From Aulostomus chinensis (taxonomy: Eukaryota > Chordata > Actinopteri > Syngnathiformes > Aulostomidae): a stretch of DNA of 64,000 bases. The translations under genes and the position numbers were made by a program. Under the pieces are notes generated by a model. The model saw only the letters and a program-made list of their open reading frames with translations, was not told where the DNA came from and made no database searches. Below are positions 43,081-54,696 of the stretch, in pieces. Numbering within the stretch: the first letter of the stretch is position 1; every line of letters begins with the position of its first letter. The stretch is taken from contig JBBMOA010000004.1 in NCBI GenBank assembly GCA_037954235.1, forward strand, positions 558,001-622,000, written 5' to 3'.

Positions 43081-43809
43081 ATTGATAGCAATTTAGTTCA
43101 AATTAAAACCACTGCTCCAGTAAACCATCCCAGTAAAACGATTAAATGTGGTTTGCTAAACATTCGATCTCTCCCATCCAAGTCTCTCCTTGTGAACGAT
43201 TTAATCACAAATTATCAAATTGGTGTATTAGCACTTACTGAAACCTGGGTGCAGCAAGATGAATATGTTAGTTTAAATGAATCTTCCCCTCCTGGTTATA
43301 TGAACTACCATGTACCTCGTACCACTGGCAGAGGAGGAGGAGTAGCTGCAATTTATCAGTTAAATTTGCTTATTAACCCTCGACCTAATAGTTCATATAA
43401 TTCATTTGAGAGCCTTACTTTCAGCTTTTCCCACCCAGACTGGAAAGCAGAGAAACCACTCTTACTTGCAGTTGTGTATAGTCCTCCTGCACCTTATTCT
43501 GAGTTCTTAGAAGAATTCCCTTACTTTCTGTCAAACTTGGCATTGAATTCAGACAAAGTCATTCCAGTGGGTGACTTTAACATGCATGTGGACGTCGCTG
43601 ATGATTGTCTGGCCACTGCGTTTAAGTCGCTTCTTGATTCAGTTGGCTTCTCTCAGAGGATAAACAAACCCACTCACACTTTTAATCACATCCTTGATTT
43701 CTTACTCATTTATGGAATAGAAGCTGACCGCATCACAGTTCTTCCTCAAAACCTCGTCTTGTCTGATCACTCCTTAATTGCATTTGAATTTACTTTAATT
43801 ATATCCTAA
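43081..43809 (+). pseudogene. L2 ORF2 endonuclease domain
   Basis: The open frame 43153-43809 contains MLNIRSLPSKS, LALTETWVQQDEYVS, TTGRGGGVAAIY, PVGDFNMHVDV and LVLSDHSLIAFEF. These are the catalytic and metal-binding blocks of an APE-type nicking enzyme. A shift near 43809 (after FTLIIS) separates it from the linker. Upstream, residues up to 43081 lie in another frame. Confidence 0.75.
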
Positions 43810-43810
43810 C

Positions 43811-44235
43811 TAGGAAAAAATCCCGCTTCAGCAGATGTTTATCTGACACTGCTGTTTCTAGATTTAAGGAGCTTTTCCCAGCAGAGCTTGCTGCCACATC
43901 TTGTCGTAATATAATGGGTAGTTATGCTGATTTCACCCCCGCGCAGGTAGACGATCTTGTGGACAGCACTGCAGCAGCACTCCTTGGGACATTTGATGCC
44001 GTAGCTCCCCTGAAAAAGAATGTTATCAGCAAAAAAAGAATAGTTCCCTGGTACAGCCCAAAGCTGTGTGCCTTGAAACAGAAGACCAGACAACTGGAAA
44101 GGAAGACACATTCCAGCCAGCATGAGGAAGACCGCCAAGCCTGGAAGGACAGTTTATTAATATATAAAAAAAAGAACTCCGTAATGCTAGAAGCGCTTAC
44201 TACTTGTCCCTAATAGAAAAGAATAAGAACAACCC
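43811..44235 (+). pseudogene. L2 ORF2 linker
   Basis: Frame 43914-44213 begins MGSYADFTPAQVDDLVDSTA and runs through KRIVPWYSPKLCALKQ and YKKKNSVMLEALTTCP. The equivalent segment on the minus strand is at 36644-36874. A base change or shift in the A-rich run at 44164-44171 probably ended the native frame. Confidence 0.65.
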
Positions 44236-44279
44236 CAGGTTCCTCTTCAACACTGTGGCCAGGCTAACCAAGAACCTTA

Positions 44280-45465
44280 GTGCTGCTGAGCCATGCATCC
44301 CCCCCAACTCTCAGCAGTAACGACTTCCTATCTTTCTTTGCTGAAAAGATTGTGAACATCAGAACAAAGATTGCCAGTAATGGAGGACAGATTACAGTTC
44401 CCACAGAAGTACCTCCCAGACTTGGTGCATACTTGGACAGATTCTCCCCGATCGACCTGTCAGAATTAACTTCTGCAGTTACTTCCTCCAAGTCAGCCAC
44501 TTGTCTGCTGGTTCCCATCTCGACAAGACTACTTAAGGATACCTTCCCCCTAGTCAAAACTTCTATATTGAACCAAATTAATCTTTCCTTAGTCACAGGT
44601 TACGTGCCACAGGCCTTTAAGGTGGCTGTCATAAACCCTTTACTTAAAAAAACCTTCTCTTGACTCAGATGTGTTAGCCAACTATAGGCCTATATCCAAC
44701 CTCCCCTACATCTCCAAGATCCTTGAGAAGGTTGTCCTGGAGCAGTTACATGAACATCTGCATGGCAACGATCTCTTAGAAGCCTTCCAGTCTGGGTTCA
44801 GGGAACACCATAGCACTGAAACAGCACTGGTCAAAGTCTCTAATGGTCTTCTTATAGCTTCAGACAGAGGTTTTGTCTCTGTACTTGTACTTTGGGACCT
44901 CAGTGCTGCATTTGACACCATCGACCACAGCATCCTGTTTCAGAGAGCAGACCATGAAATTGGGATTAAAGGACCTGCCCTAAAATGGTTTAAGTCATAC
45001 TTATCTGACAGGTTTCAGTTTGTTCATGTTAATAATGACTATTCAGAGTATAGCAGAGTTACATATGGTGTACCACAGGGTTCAGTTTTAGGACCGATTC
45101 TCTTCATTCTTTACATGCTCCCATTAGGTGACATAATCCAGAAGCACTCTAAACTTTCACTGTTATGCAGATGACACGCAACTCTTCTTGTCGATGGAGC
45201 CAGATGACACAAGCCAGTTTACTAATCTGCAAGACTGCCTGAAAAACATTAAATCCTGGATGTCCTCTAACTTCTTACTGCTAAATTCAGATAAAACTGA
45301 GGTCATCGTGTTTGGACCTAAACACCTCAGTGACACGCTCTCTAATCGGATCACCACTCTAGATGGCATCACCCTGACCCCGAGTACAACTGCAAGGAAA
45401 CTTGGGAGTCATTTTTGACCAGGACCGTTCCTTCAGCGCCCACATAAAGCATGTGACTAGGACCG
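44280..45465 (+). pseudogene. L2 ORF2 reverse transcriptase, several frameshifts
   Basis: Frame 44280-44663 has the entry block (SSKSATCLLVPISTRLLKDT). Frame 44671-45174 has NYRPISNLPYISKILEKVVL, FQSGFREHHSTETAL, LWDLSAAFDTIDHSI (motif A), GVPQGSVLGPILFILYM and then shifts. The catalytic YADD (45164-45175) is in the next frame, followed by SMEPDDTSQF and NSDKTEVIVFGP (45188-45418). The enzyme would copy the LINE RNA at a nicked target. Breaks lie near 44665, 45155 and 45185. Beyond 45418 a final shift leads to DRSFSAHIKHVTR, and coding ends at the LTR. Confidence 0.8.
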
Positions 45466-45467
45466 CC

Positions 45468-45846
45468 TGTCAAGATCGGGGTTTGTGGGATGATTGAGAC
45501 CCAAATGCAGACAGTGGGGATGGTGCAAAAAGAGGTTTCTTAGGAGTGCTCGAGGCTTGAGACGGGGAGAGCTGGAGGCTTGAGACATGGCGTGAGGCCG
45601 GAGGCTTGACGTGAGGCAGGAGGCTTGACAAGACGAGAGAAAACTAACTGACGACGACAACAGCAAATGACGACAATGACCCAACCAGGAACTAAGAAGA
45701 CACACAGGTTAAATACAAGAGGGGAAACGAGACACAGGTGGTGCAATCACCCAGGTGAGACACATGAGGTAATCACAGGAGGGAGGTCAGGAAGACAGGA
45801 CATGACTACAAAATAACACAGGAAACACGACACAGGGATCGTGACA
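45468..45846 (-). mobile_element. LTR of a Gypsy-type element, probably its 3' LTR
   Basis: The 379-base segment begins TGTCAAGATC and ends GATCGTGACA, giving inverted TG...CA ends. Next to it on the minus strand is CCTTAGGGCGGGGGTTC, a purine-rich tract in the place expected for the polypurine tract of a minus-strand element. The LTR abuts L2 at 45467, and the opposite LTR is absent, so no target duplication can be tested. Confidence 0.6.
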
Positions 45847-46655
45847 GAACCCCCGCCCTAAGGGCTGGCTCCCAGACAGCCCAAAAACAAACAACACCAG
45901 GGTGGGTGGAGGGTGGCCAGGAGGCGGGAAGGGACCAGAACACATCAATGAAGCAAAAAAAAAAAAAGAACAAAACCACTCAGTCACCACACCCATGGAG
46001 AGAACAACCATACAGTGTCAGGGGGGGCGGCCAGGGGGCCGCGCAGACCACGGAGAGTCAGGGGGCCGGCCCAGGAGGCACAGAGCAAGAGTGACGCCCA
46101 CCAGGACCCTTGGCGGCAGAGAAACCGTAGTAGCCGCTGCGGTGGGGAGTTGAGCCAGCCCGGACCCTCGGCGGAGCAGGAGTTGAGCCAGCCCGGACCA
46201 TCGTCGCCGGAACAGGGGTGACACCCGCCAGGACCCGCAAAGAAGGCATAGCAGCCGCTGCGATGGGGATGGAGCCCGCCAGAACCCTTGGCGTCGTGAC
46301 AGGAGTGGCGCCCGCCAGGACCCTAGGGGAGCAGGAGTTGAGCCTGCCAGACCCCTCGGTGCCGTGACAGGAGTGGTGCCCGCCAGGACCCTCGGCGCCG
46401 TGACAGTAGTGGCGCCCGCCAGGACCCTTGGCGCCGGAACAGGGGTGATGCCCGCCAGGACCCGGGGCGGTGGAGAAGGTGCAGCAGCCGCTGTGATTGG
46501 GACAGAGTCCGCCAGAACCCTCGGCGCCGTGACAGGGGTGGCGCCCGCCAGGACCCTCGGCGGAGCAGGGGTTGAGCCAACCTGGATCCTCGGCGCCGGA
46601 ACAGGGGTGACGCCCGCCAGGACCCGTGGTGGCGGAGAAGGTGCAGCTTTTTTCA
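45847..46655 (-). mobile_element. Internal end of the LTR element, with repetitive Pro/Ala-rich frame
   Basis: The minus-strand frame 46656-46018 (212 residues) reads repeats such as PRVLAGATPVTA and PRVLAGTTPVTA. It comes from a 36-bp tandem array that stays in register because 36 is a multiple of three. No gag, pol or env motif is visible. It ends abruptly at about 46655 against an L2 copy, so most of the element was lost. Whether the repeats are translated is unknown. Confidence 0.45.
46150..46640. repeat. GC-rich minisatellite, 36-bp unit
   Basis: Units of the form CCCGCCAGGACCCTCGGCGC plus 16 further bases recur with variation about a dozen times, often interrupted by longer variants containing GCAGCAGCCGCTG. 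Best-conserved run is about 46380-46490. Confidence 0.8.
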
Positions 46656-47428
46656 TGGGGCAATTGAGTCTAAAGTAGATCCTAAGGTGCCTGTTGCTCT
46701 ATTGATAAAATTATCAATTTGGGAGGGACTAAGGTTGACAACATTTTCCTCTGTAACAATGGGACATGACACTGAATTTAGCGCCACTGGAATCGCTTCC
46801 TTAAATGTAGCTAAAAGTGATGAATTGATGGTCTGATAAAAGCGCGTTCTGTGGAAATACAACTAGATGTTCAACTTCAATTCCATATGTTAGGACGAGG
46901 TCGAGGGTGTGGTTGTGACGGTGAGTCGGTTCATGAACAGTCTGATGGAAACCAATTGTCTAAAAGAGAAATGCAGCACCCAGACTGTCGTTGTCAACAT
47001 CCACATGAATATTGAAGTCACCTACAATGATGACTTCATCAGATTTGAGACCTAAACTGGATATAAACTCTGAGAATTAAGATATTAATTCAGAGTAAGG
47101 ACCAGGAGGGCGGTACACTCTTGGTTTCCAGGCTGGATGAGACAAACTCAGAATCAGGCTTTCAAATAAATTGAAACTTATTTTGGCTTTGGGATTTATT
47201 CCTAAACTTTTGTCAAAAATGGCAGCATCTCCATCTCCTCGGCCAGAGCCTTTGAGAAATATGAGTATTAATGTGACTGGGAGGACTGGATTCATTTAGA
47301 CTAACATACTCATCATCATGCAGCCAGGTTTCAGTAAGACAGAGCAGGTCAATACAATTGTCAGATATCAAATCATTAACCACACAGTCTCTATGTAGTT
47401 TTGGGTGGATAACTGCCTGAATGGACAC
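46653..47428 (-). pseudogene. L2 ORF2 endonuclease fragments
   Basis: Frame 47428-47213 contains VVNDLISDNCIDLLCLTETW and LHDDEYVSLNESSPP. The next pieces carry RPPGPYSEL, then VGDFNIHVDVD near 47015. Frame 46862-46653 has the segment after the SDH box (KEAIPVALNSVSCPIVTEEN). Small indels break it at least four times. Confidence 0.65.
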
Positions 47429-48344
47429 GCAGAGAAACGTGTAAGACGGCAGCTCTGCTTCCTTGTCTGAACTCTGGGTTGTCAGGGTTTTGGTTCTATT
47501 ATAAACTGGGCCATATTTCTGGAAATGAGAGCAGCTCCGTCCAACGTGGGATGGATGCCATCCCTCCTAATCAGACCAGGTCTCCCCCAGAAAGTTTTCC
47601 AATTGTCTGTGAAGCCCACTTGGTTTGCTGGACACCACCTTGACAGCCAGCGGTTTTGAGACGACATGTGGCGAAACATGTTGTCGCTGGTCCGATTAGG
47701 CAGGGGTCCAGAGAACACCACGGAGTCCGACATCGTCTTCGCAAATGTACACACTGACTCAATATTAATTTTTGTGACCTCTGACTGGCGTCGTCAGATG
47801 TCATTACCGCTGATGTGGATAATGATTTTATCGTATTTACATTTACTTTTAGCCAGCAGTTTTAAATTGGACTCGACGTTGCCCGCTCTGGCCCCTGGAA
47901 TGCACTTGACTGTGGTTGCCGGTGTCACTAATTTCAAGTTTCTGAGAATGGAACTTCCAATTACCAGAGTAGATTTCTCGGCAGGTGTGTCGCCGACTGG
48001 GGAGTACCTATTCGCGACATGAATTGGTGGTTGGTCACTGACAGCAAGCTTCTGCTTCGGACTATGCTTCCTTCGGACAGTCACCCAGCCACCCTGGTTT
48101 CCTGGCTGCTCAGGAGCTGCCGGGGGAACACTAGTTGGGGCTAAGCTAAGATGGTCCGCACCAGCTCACGGCGACTGGCTATCTCTAGCGGCTAATTGTT
48201 TGGATCCATCGGTGCAGAGCTGCCGCAGGTCCAATTCAACCTCGCTAAGCCTCGCCTCCAACGCTACAAACTACATTTCACACACTTCTCTGTATCACTA
48301 AAGGAGGCTGAGGAGTAACTAAACATGTGGCACACTGAGCAACA
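46656..48344 (-). mobile_element. L2-clade LINE, 5' part, minus orientation
   Basis: On the minus strand it reads the ORF1 start region (48344 downward, CSVCHMFSYS-like text), the esterase block (48084-47482), the endonuclease (about 47430-46860) and the endonuclease end (46862-46653). It matches the subfamily of the 17748 copy. The 5' end is joined to hAT sequence at 48345, and the 3' half is missing beyond 46655. Confidence 0.75.
47482..48084 (-). pseudogene. L2 ORF1 esterase-like domain with all three boxes
   Basis: Frame 48084-47794 has TLVIGSSILRNLKLVTPATT (GSS box), VKCIPGARAGNVESNLKLLA and IIIHISGNDI (GxND box). Frame 47754-47482 has SGPLPNRTSDNMF, NQVGFTDNWKTFWGRPGL and RRDGIHPTLDG (D-x-x-H box). 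One frame change near 47790 separates them. Of the five ORF1 copies in the window this has the most complete hydrolase signature. Confidence 0.75.
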
Positions 48345-49811
48345 ACTTTAACAAACTTGCGATTCATCCTCAACAGCAGTTGATTCTCAAAATTTTGAAA
48401 GTTCAGCCGTGCTCTTCGTGGGGTAAAGATGAGTCCTGCGGTGCTGAACAGTCGTTCACAGGCTGCAGAGGCCAGCAAAGGTGTGTTGAGCTTGACAGAC
48501 CACTTGCAGATGGCAGGAAATGTCTTCAGTACAGACATCTGATCTGCTGAAAAGGCCAGGAATCCATTCAGTTGTATGGTGCTCTCTGGGTTTACTTGAG
48601 AACTCTTCAGGCCAGAGAAGAAGTCTCCTTCATCAGACAAGCTGGATCTGCTGGCATCTCTTGGAGACAAAGGATGTACTAGCTGCTTCTTGATGTCGTC
48701 CATCCCTGAAATAGAGGGAATGTAAAAGTAGTGAACCATTAGTACAGTTGAAAGACCATGACCACACTGTTAAACCTACATTGGAACTTTGAGGTCAGTG
48801 CAGAGAGTTCTCAAGGCCGACTCTCCTTTATCCTTCAAGATTCTCAGCACCCTCTCTCTCCACAGCCATGAAGAGAGTTCCATCGTGTTGCGTTTGGGCA
48901 TATCAACTGGACTGAGCAGGCTGCTTCCACAGCTTCAGCGACTTGCCAGGATTTCCCACACTTATTCCAAAGCCCATAACACTTGCTAAAGGCTGAGCGG
49001 TACACTCTTTTGTATCCAAAGGAATTTGCTTTTTCCGCATCAACTGTAGAGACCAAATTCAGGAGATGGCAAGCACAACGTTGATGCTTTGGAAGGTCAA
49101 ACTCAAAGCCATTGTTATCGTTCAGGATTTCTGCCACATGAACAAACAGCACATCCTCCTCCCCCTCCTCGCTGGGACTGGGCTCTGCATCATCACTTGC
49201 AATGTGGTGTTCATTGCTGTTTGTGTCCACTGTACCGGCATAAACCTGGAAAGCCTCTAAGAAGTTCAAACTGTTGTCTGTCATTGTCCTGAAAATTTTG
49301 TTCCTGATCCCATACTCAGGGTGGATTTCTTTGAGTACGTTCGCTAAAACTTCGAAAGTGTGGGAGCCTCTCAGTCGTCTACAGGCCAGAGCTACTGAGC
49401 ATCTACATAGACATTCTGGGTCAAGCCAGTGGGCTGTAACGCCAATAAAGCTCTATCTCTGGCTGACCAGCAGTCTGTGGTGGTACTAACATAGTCCACA
49501 GCCTCCATGACTCCTGTTCTCATTTTCTTTGCCATATCTTCAATTCTTGAACACAGGTTTGGCCTTGAAAGGATTTTTGCGTAGGCTGAAGTTGGGTGAC
49601 AAAATCTTTGAAGGCTGGTTTTTCGACAATTGAGAAGGGCATTAAGCCTTCAACAACAAATGTCACAACTGCTTTATCAACTGAGCTTTGCAACACCATG
49701 AATCTTGGATTGACCAGTGTGGTCTGGCTGAAACATGTGGAAGGTTCAGATGCCTGTTTTCTTTTTGATGAGGTCAGCCTTTCATATTTTTCAACATGAT
49801 TTTTATGCACT
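48345..49811 (-). pseudogene. hAT transposase, C-terminal two thirds, broken
   Basis: On the minus strand frame 49810-49520 starts MHKNHVEKYERLTSSKRKQA, then NPRFMVLQSSVDKAVVTFVV and EGLMPFSIVEKPAFKDFV. Frame 49284-48844 has MTDNSLNFLEAFQVYAG and CACHLLNLV, the hAT catalytic-region signature. Frame 48739-48330 has LKTFPAICKWSVKLNTPLLA, SAACERLFSTAG and RRARLNFQNFENQLLLRMN, the C-terminal dimerisation region. At least three frame breaks occur, so it cannot act. The first part is on the far side of the L1. Confidence 0.75.
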
Positions 49812-50150
49812 CTACAAAGAAATTAATGGGAAAAACACAAGAAAACATGTTACTTCAATAATATCAAGGCAGCCCTTTAAGATTTTAACAATGGTTAATA
49901 CATTTCAACAGACATTTTTCTATTAAATAGTAGTGAGAAAAACAGTTGAATTAAGTTGGGCTTAATAAGGTCAAGCAATCAGGGGCTCGTGTGTGCGAGA
50001 ACTGTCCTTTAAAAAACTCTTGTAATTTGCAAAACCAGATGATTAGTTTGAGCATTAGCAATTGTCATAAGCATGTATCCATAATTTTTGAGTTTGGTAC
50101 TTTTGCTGTGCGCGTGTATGCGTGCGTGCGTGTGCAGATACTGATCAGTT

Positions 50151-50161
50151 GCACATTAATT
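50151..50161. repeat. Target-site duplication of the L1, left copy
   Basis: GCACATTAATT, identical to 55831-55841. The site fits L1 endonuclease preference for a TT/AA-type nick on the opposite strand. Confidence 0.85.
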
Positions 50162-50372
50162 ATTTTTTTTTTGGAACATTTATTAGAACAGGTTCCTTGA
50201 CAGAGACACACACATCATTCCAAAACCTTATGACAAGGTACTCAATACACAATATTCTTTGCAGGTCTAATTATGTCCACAATAGTAAGAGGGAGAAAAA
50301 TAAAATAAAATAACATAAAATAAAACAAGGAATAAAAATACCATCCAGCCCAGTTAAATAGAGACAATATTC
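50162..50372 (-). terminator. L1 3' untranslated region with poly(A) signal
   Basis: After the ORF2 stop the minus strand is A-rich, including AATAAAATAAAATAAC-like runs near 50300. It finishes GTTCTAATAAATGTTCC followed by A9. AATAAA about ten bases before the tail is the expected 3'-end processing signal. Confidence 0.7.
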
Positions 50373-53300
50373 TCATCTCTCCAAATACATTATAACGGGT
50401 GCCCATTTTTCAAGATATAAGTCGGTCTGAAGTCGTAGGGTTGCTGTTATGCGTTCCATGCAGTTCACATCTTTAAGCCTTTGGTACCACTGGTCCAGGG
50501 TGGGCGGGTGGGGTTTGAGCCAATTTACTGTGATCATTTTATGTGCAATTAACAGAAGAACCCTTAGCAAAAACACCTGGTTTTTCCCTAAATCAATTAT
50601 TGATGCTGTACCCAAAGTCAGTTGCTGTGGTTCAATTGGTCTATTTATTTTTAAAATCTCACTTATTTGTCGTGTCACCTCTTCCCAGAATTTTACCAAT
50701 TTAGGACAGTCCCAGAAGATGTGGGAAAAGTCCCCTGTTATGCCACAACCTCTCCAGCACAGGGGGGAACAGTTGCTGTCGTAACTAGCTATTATCAAAG
50801 GAGTTTTAAAATATCTTACTCTTAACTTCCAGCTGAATTCCCTCCAGGCTGGGCTGCTTAAACATTTCTGCCAGGGCACCCAAGAACTCTCCCATTCTCC
50901 GTCAGCAATCACGGCATTAGATTCCAGTTTCCACTTAGCTTTCACATCCAGTGTATCCATTGAAGTGTCCATACGTATTCTGCCGTATATGCAAGATATT
51001 GTATTTTTAATGTTCATTTTATTCTCAACTGTCTCAATCCAATATTGTTCAAAATTAGATGGAGCTTCTTTAATATTGTCCCACTCTTTGTGTGTCATCA
51101 GATAATGCCGAATTTGAAAATATCTAAATAAATCCTTAGAGTCAATACCGTATTTTGCCTGAAGCTGTGAGAAAGCCCTTAGAGTCCTTCCTTCGAATAA
51201 CTGATTTATTGTGATTAGGCCCTTCCCTGCCCATCTAATGAAACCACAGTCCATTTTTGCCGGCAGAAAGTCACATGCCGTAGTTATTTTTGCTGCTCTC
51301 GATAGAGATAGAGGTAAATTCAACAATCGTCTTGTCCTTTCCCAAACCTTTAGTGTATGATTAACATATTCATTTTGTATCCTAAGTTTACGCCTTGCTT
51401 TTGAATTTAGAAAGGGAAGAGTTGAAAGCGACACATTTTTTACTGAACCTTGTTCTATATGCACCCATCTTGTGTCCATATCTAATTTCATCCATGAAAC
51501 CAGTTTTCCAAGTTGTGCTGCCCAGTAGTAGCTTCGGAAATGTGGCAAGGCCAATCCACCTTTTACCCTGGGTGCACAGAGTGTTTTCAATCTCACTCTA
51601 GGCCTTTTGTTCTGCTATATAAATTTGGAAATCAGCTTATCCAGTAATGCAAAGGTAGATACAGGAGCGGTGATAGGTAGAGCATTGAACAGAAATAACA
51701 TTCTTGGCAGAACATTCATCCTGATAGTTTCTATCCTCCCAACTAAGGACAAAGGAAGCACCTCCCATCTTTCCATGTCATTTTTGATCTGAGACATTAG
51801 TTTATCATAATTTGCCTTATATAACTGATTTGTGGCATGAGTGAGAATGATTCCCAGGTATCTAAAGCCCCCTTTTGACCACTTGAATTTCACCCGTCCG
51901 TCCAGGCATGCCGGCCAACATCCTGTTACCATCATTGCTTCTGATTTCCCCTCATTCACCTTGTACCCTGAAACCTCCCCATAGTCCCTCAGGCATTGCA
52001 GAAGAGCCGGTATAGATGACTGTGGATTTCTTATAAACAAAAGTGTCATCCGCGAACAGCGAAATTTTATGCATCTCACCTCCTTCATCCTCTATTCCCT
52101 CAATCTGATCATTTCTCCTTATTAATTCAGCAAGCGGTTCGATACACAATGCAAACAAGATAGGCGAGATCGGGTTCCCCTGCCTAACACCTTTTTTAAG
52201 ATCAAAAAATTGGGAGCAGTACCCATTAACCCTGACCCTTGATATTGGGTCTTTATTCAATGCATTAATCCATTTTATAAATGTCAAATTGAATCCCATT
52301 TGTTTCATAGTAAAATTCAAATAAGTCCAGTCCACCCTGTCAAATGCCTTCTCGGCATCGAGGCCGAGAAGCATTGACGGGCGGACAGAATACCTTGCTA
52401 CTGATTGTACATTTAAAGCTCTTCTAATATTATTTGCTCCCTGCCGACCCGGTATGAAACCTGTCTGGTCTGGGTTAATCAGTTTACCTAAGTATTTCTG
52501 CATTCTGTTTGCTAATATGGCACTAATAATCTTTACGTCATTCCCCAACAAACTGATCGGCCTATAGGCACCACAGTCTAATGGATCTTTCCCCTCCTTG
52601 TGCACAACCGTTATTATGGCCTCAGACCAACTCTTAGGTGGGTCATTTTCCTGTAAGGCGTAATTAAAGATCTGACAAAGTTTTGGCACAAGCTCCTCCT
52701 TAAAGGTCTTATAAAATTCACCTGGTAGACCATCTGTGCCGGGGGATTTGTTGTTTTTTAATGCCTTAATAACATCTTGTATCTCATTTTCTCGAATAGA
52801 AGCTATTAATTCGTCCGCCTCAGACACAGAGAGTTTCATTAAATTAAGATTTTTGAACATTTCTTCCAATTTCTTTCTATCTTGTAGTTCTTCTGATGTA
52901 TCATAAAGTTTTTTATAAAAAATTTGGAATGCCTCAGCTATCTCTTCCGGGTGGGAGACCTCGGTCAAAGAGGAGGGGTGTTTTATCTTAGGGACAATAC
53001 GGCTTGATTGTTGTTTTCTCAGTTGAAAGGCAAGTAGCCGGCTCGCCCGATTTCCCATTTCATAATACCTTTGGCTTGTGTATCGAAGCGCTCCCTCTGC
53101 TTTTCGAGTGAGAAGTTCGTCCAGGGAAGCTTTACTTTCTTGTAATTGTTTAAAAATATTTTTGTCTCTAGTCATTTTGTGTTCGTGTGCTAGTTTTTTA
53201 ATATCACTTTCCAACTGTTTTTCCCTTTCCATTCTCTGTCTATTTAGTCTAATTGCAATTTCAATACACTTCCCTCTCAGCACCACCTTTGCCCCGTCCC

Positions 53301-54156
53301 AAAGAATCGAGGGGGATACTGATCCATTGTCATTAATTTTGAAATATTCATCAATTGTTTGTTTTATTTGTTCTTTTATATTTGGGTCCGTCAACAATGA
53401 AATATTTAGTCTCCAGTATTTAAAGTGCCGACCAAAGCCTAAATTTAATTTCAGATAAACAGGACCATGATCAGATAAGGTACTGGGTTCTATAACACAC
53501 TCTCTAACTTTATACAGGCTCTGTTTTGAAATGCAAATCAAATCAGTTCTTGAATATGACCCATGTACCATGGACAGAAAGGTGAAATCTTTCGTGGTTG
53601 GGTTCTCAACCCTCCAAACGTCCACAAGCCCTAGTTCTTCCAACATGTGTTTTGCTGCCTTGGATTTCCTGCTAAGGGGCCCACAATCAGAGGGTAATTT
53701 ATCCAATTTCACATTTAAAACACAATTAAAGTCACCCCCTAAAATTATAGTGCCTCTTGCTTCCCTTGCCACTACAGATGCCACCTCTTTAAAGAAGGTA
53801 GGGTCATCTTCATTAGGGGCATAGATATTCATGATGGTTAGCTCTACTCCACCTATTGTTCCCATAATAAGTATGTATCTACCCTCTTTATCCTTAACTT
53901 CTCTCTGAATTGCAAAACTAACGGAATGACTAATTAAAATTGCCACTCCCCTCTTTTTTTTATTCAAACAAAAAGCATAGAATACCTGTGCGACCCAGTC
54001 TCTTCTCAGTTTCTTATGTTCTACCTCATTTAAATGAGTTTCCTGTAATAATCCTATTGAGCAATTACATTTCTTCAACTGAGTTAAGATTTTCTTTCTT
54101 TTTATAGGATTATTTATTCCTTTAACATCATAACTGACAACCCCTAACTCTGACAT
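50373..54156 (-). pseudogene. L1 ORF2: endonuclease and reverse transcriptase, one frameshift and one stop
   Basis: The endonuclease comprises about residues 1-240 (VKGINNPIKRK, LLQETHLNEVEHKKL, ILGGDFNCVLN, SRTDLICI, LSDHGPVYL). The reverse transcriptase has NKSPGTDGLPGEFYKTFKEE, YRPISLLGNDVKIISAILAN, LLGLDAEKAFDRVDW (motif A), GVRQGNPISPILFALCIEPL and ISLFADDT (catalytic). Directly after FADDT the frame shifts (52041-52047) and continues LLFIRNPQSSIPALLQCLRD. At about 51612 a TAG lies between ISKFI and QNKRPRVRL, probably from TGG. The rest (51596-50373) is open and has the C-terminal WRGCGITGDFSHIFWDCPKL cysteine/histidine region. Spacer from ORF1 is 540 bases. Confidence 0.85.
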
Positions 54157-54696
54157 AAATCGGCATTCCTTATTTTCATTTTACTCTCCCCAAATTCACC
54201 TTTGCATAAAGTACTTGGCCTTGCCATACTAATAACAAAAATCACTTGTGTGGACTTAACCAACATGTCAAGGATATAAGAACTCTTAAAACACAGAACA
54301 GAAAAAATAAGATAAGCATATGTGACTTCCAAAAGTCCAGCTGAGCACAGAAATCTGTCCAGCCCCTGTTGTAATATAGGCAGAGGGTTGTGACTTAAGA
54401 TTCCCTCTGGGTAAGGTGCACTAAGTGCTATCCAAACCACAGACCAAAGAATAAAACAAAATCCTTGGTGAGGCGGTGATCCCATCTCAGGTCTCATTAT
54501 AAAAAAAAACAGTAATAATAAAAATAATGACAGAGTTAACTCCCCTATCTTCTCAATAACATTGCTATAAGTTTCACTTAACTTTAGCAGGTTCAGCTGT
54601 TTCAGCTATAAGCAGTGATACACACAGAACCTTAAAATTGTTGGTAACAACCGCATCTGAATATATTAACGTTACCTGAGCACAGTACTTATCATT

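Larger units (their letters stand above)
42020..45467 (+). mobile_element. L2-clade LINE, longest copy, 3' truncated by an LTR element
   Basis: It carries ORF1 (42020-42936), the endonuclease (about 43080-43809), linker (43811-44235) and reverse transcriptase (44280-45465). It ends inside the last part of ORF2 (DRSFSAHIKHVTRTA) where an LTR begins at 45468. It is the only L2 here that keeps the reverse-transcriptase core. I count at least six frame changes or stops. Confidence 0.85.

Noticed and set aside
46058..46663. Collagen-like or mucin-like protein on either strand
   Set aside because: All six frames are long because of a GC-rich 36-bp tandem repeat. Openness alone is no evidence of translation.
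54144..54497. A gene between L1 ORF1 and ORF2
   Set aside because: It lies in the normal inter-ORF spacer of the L1. No motif, and the frame overlaps the ORF2 start.
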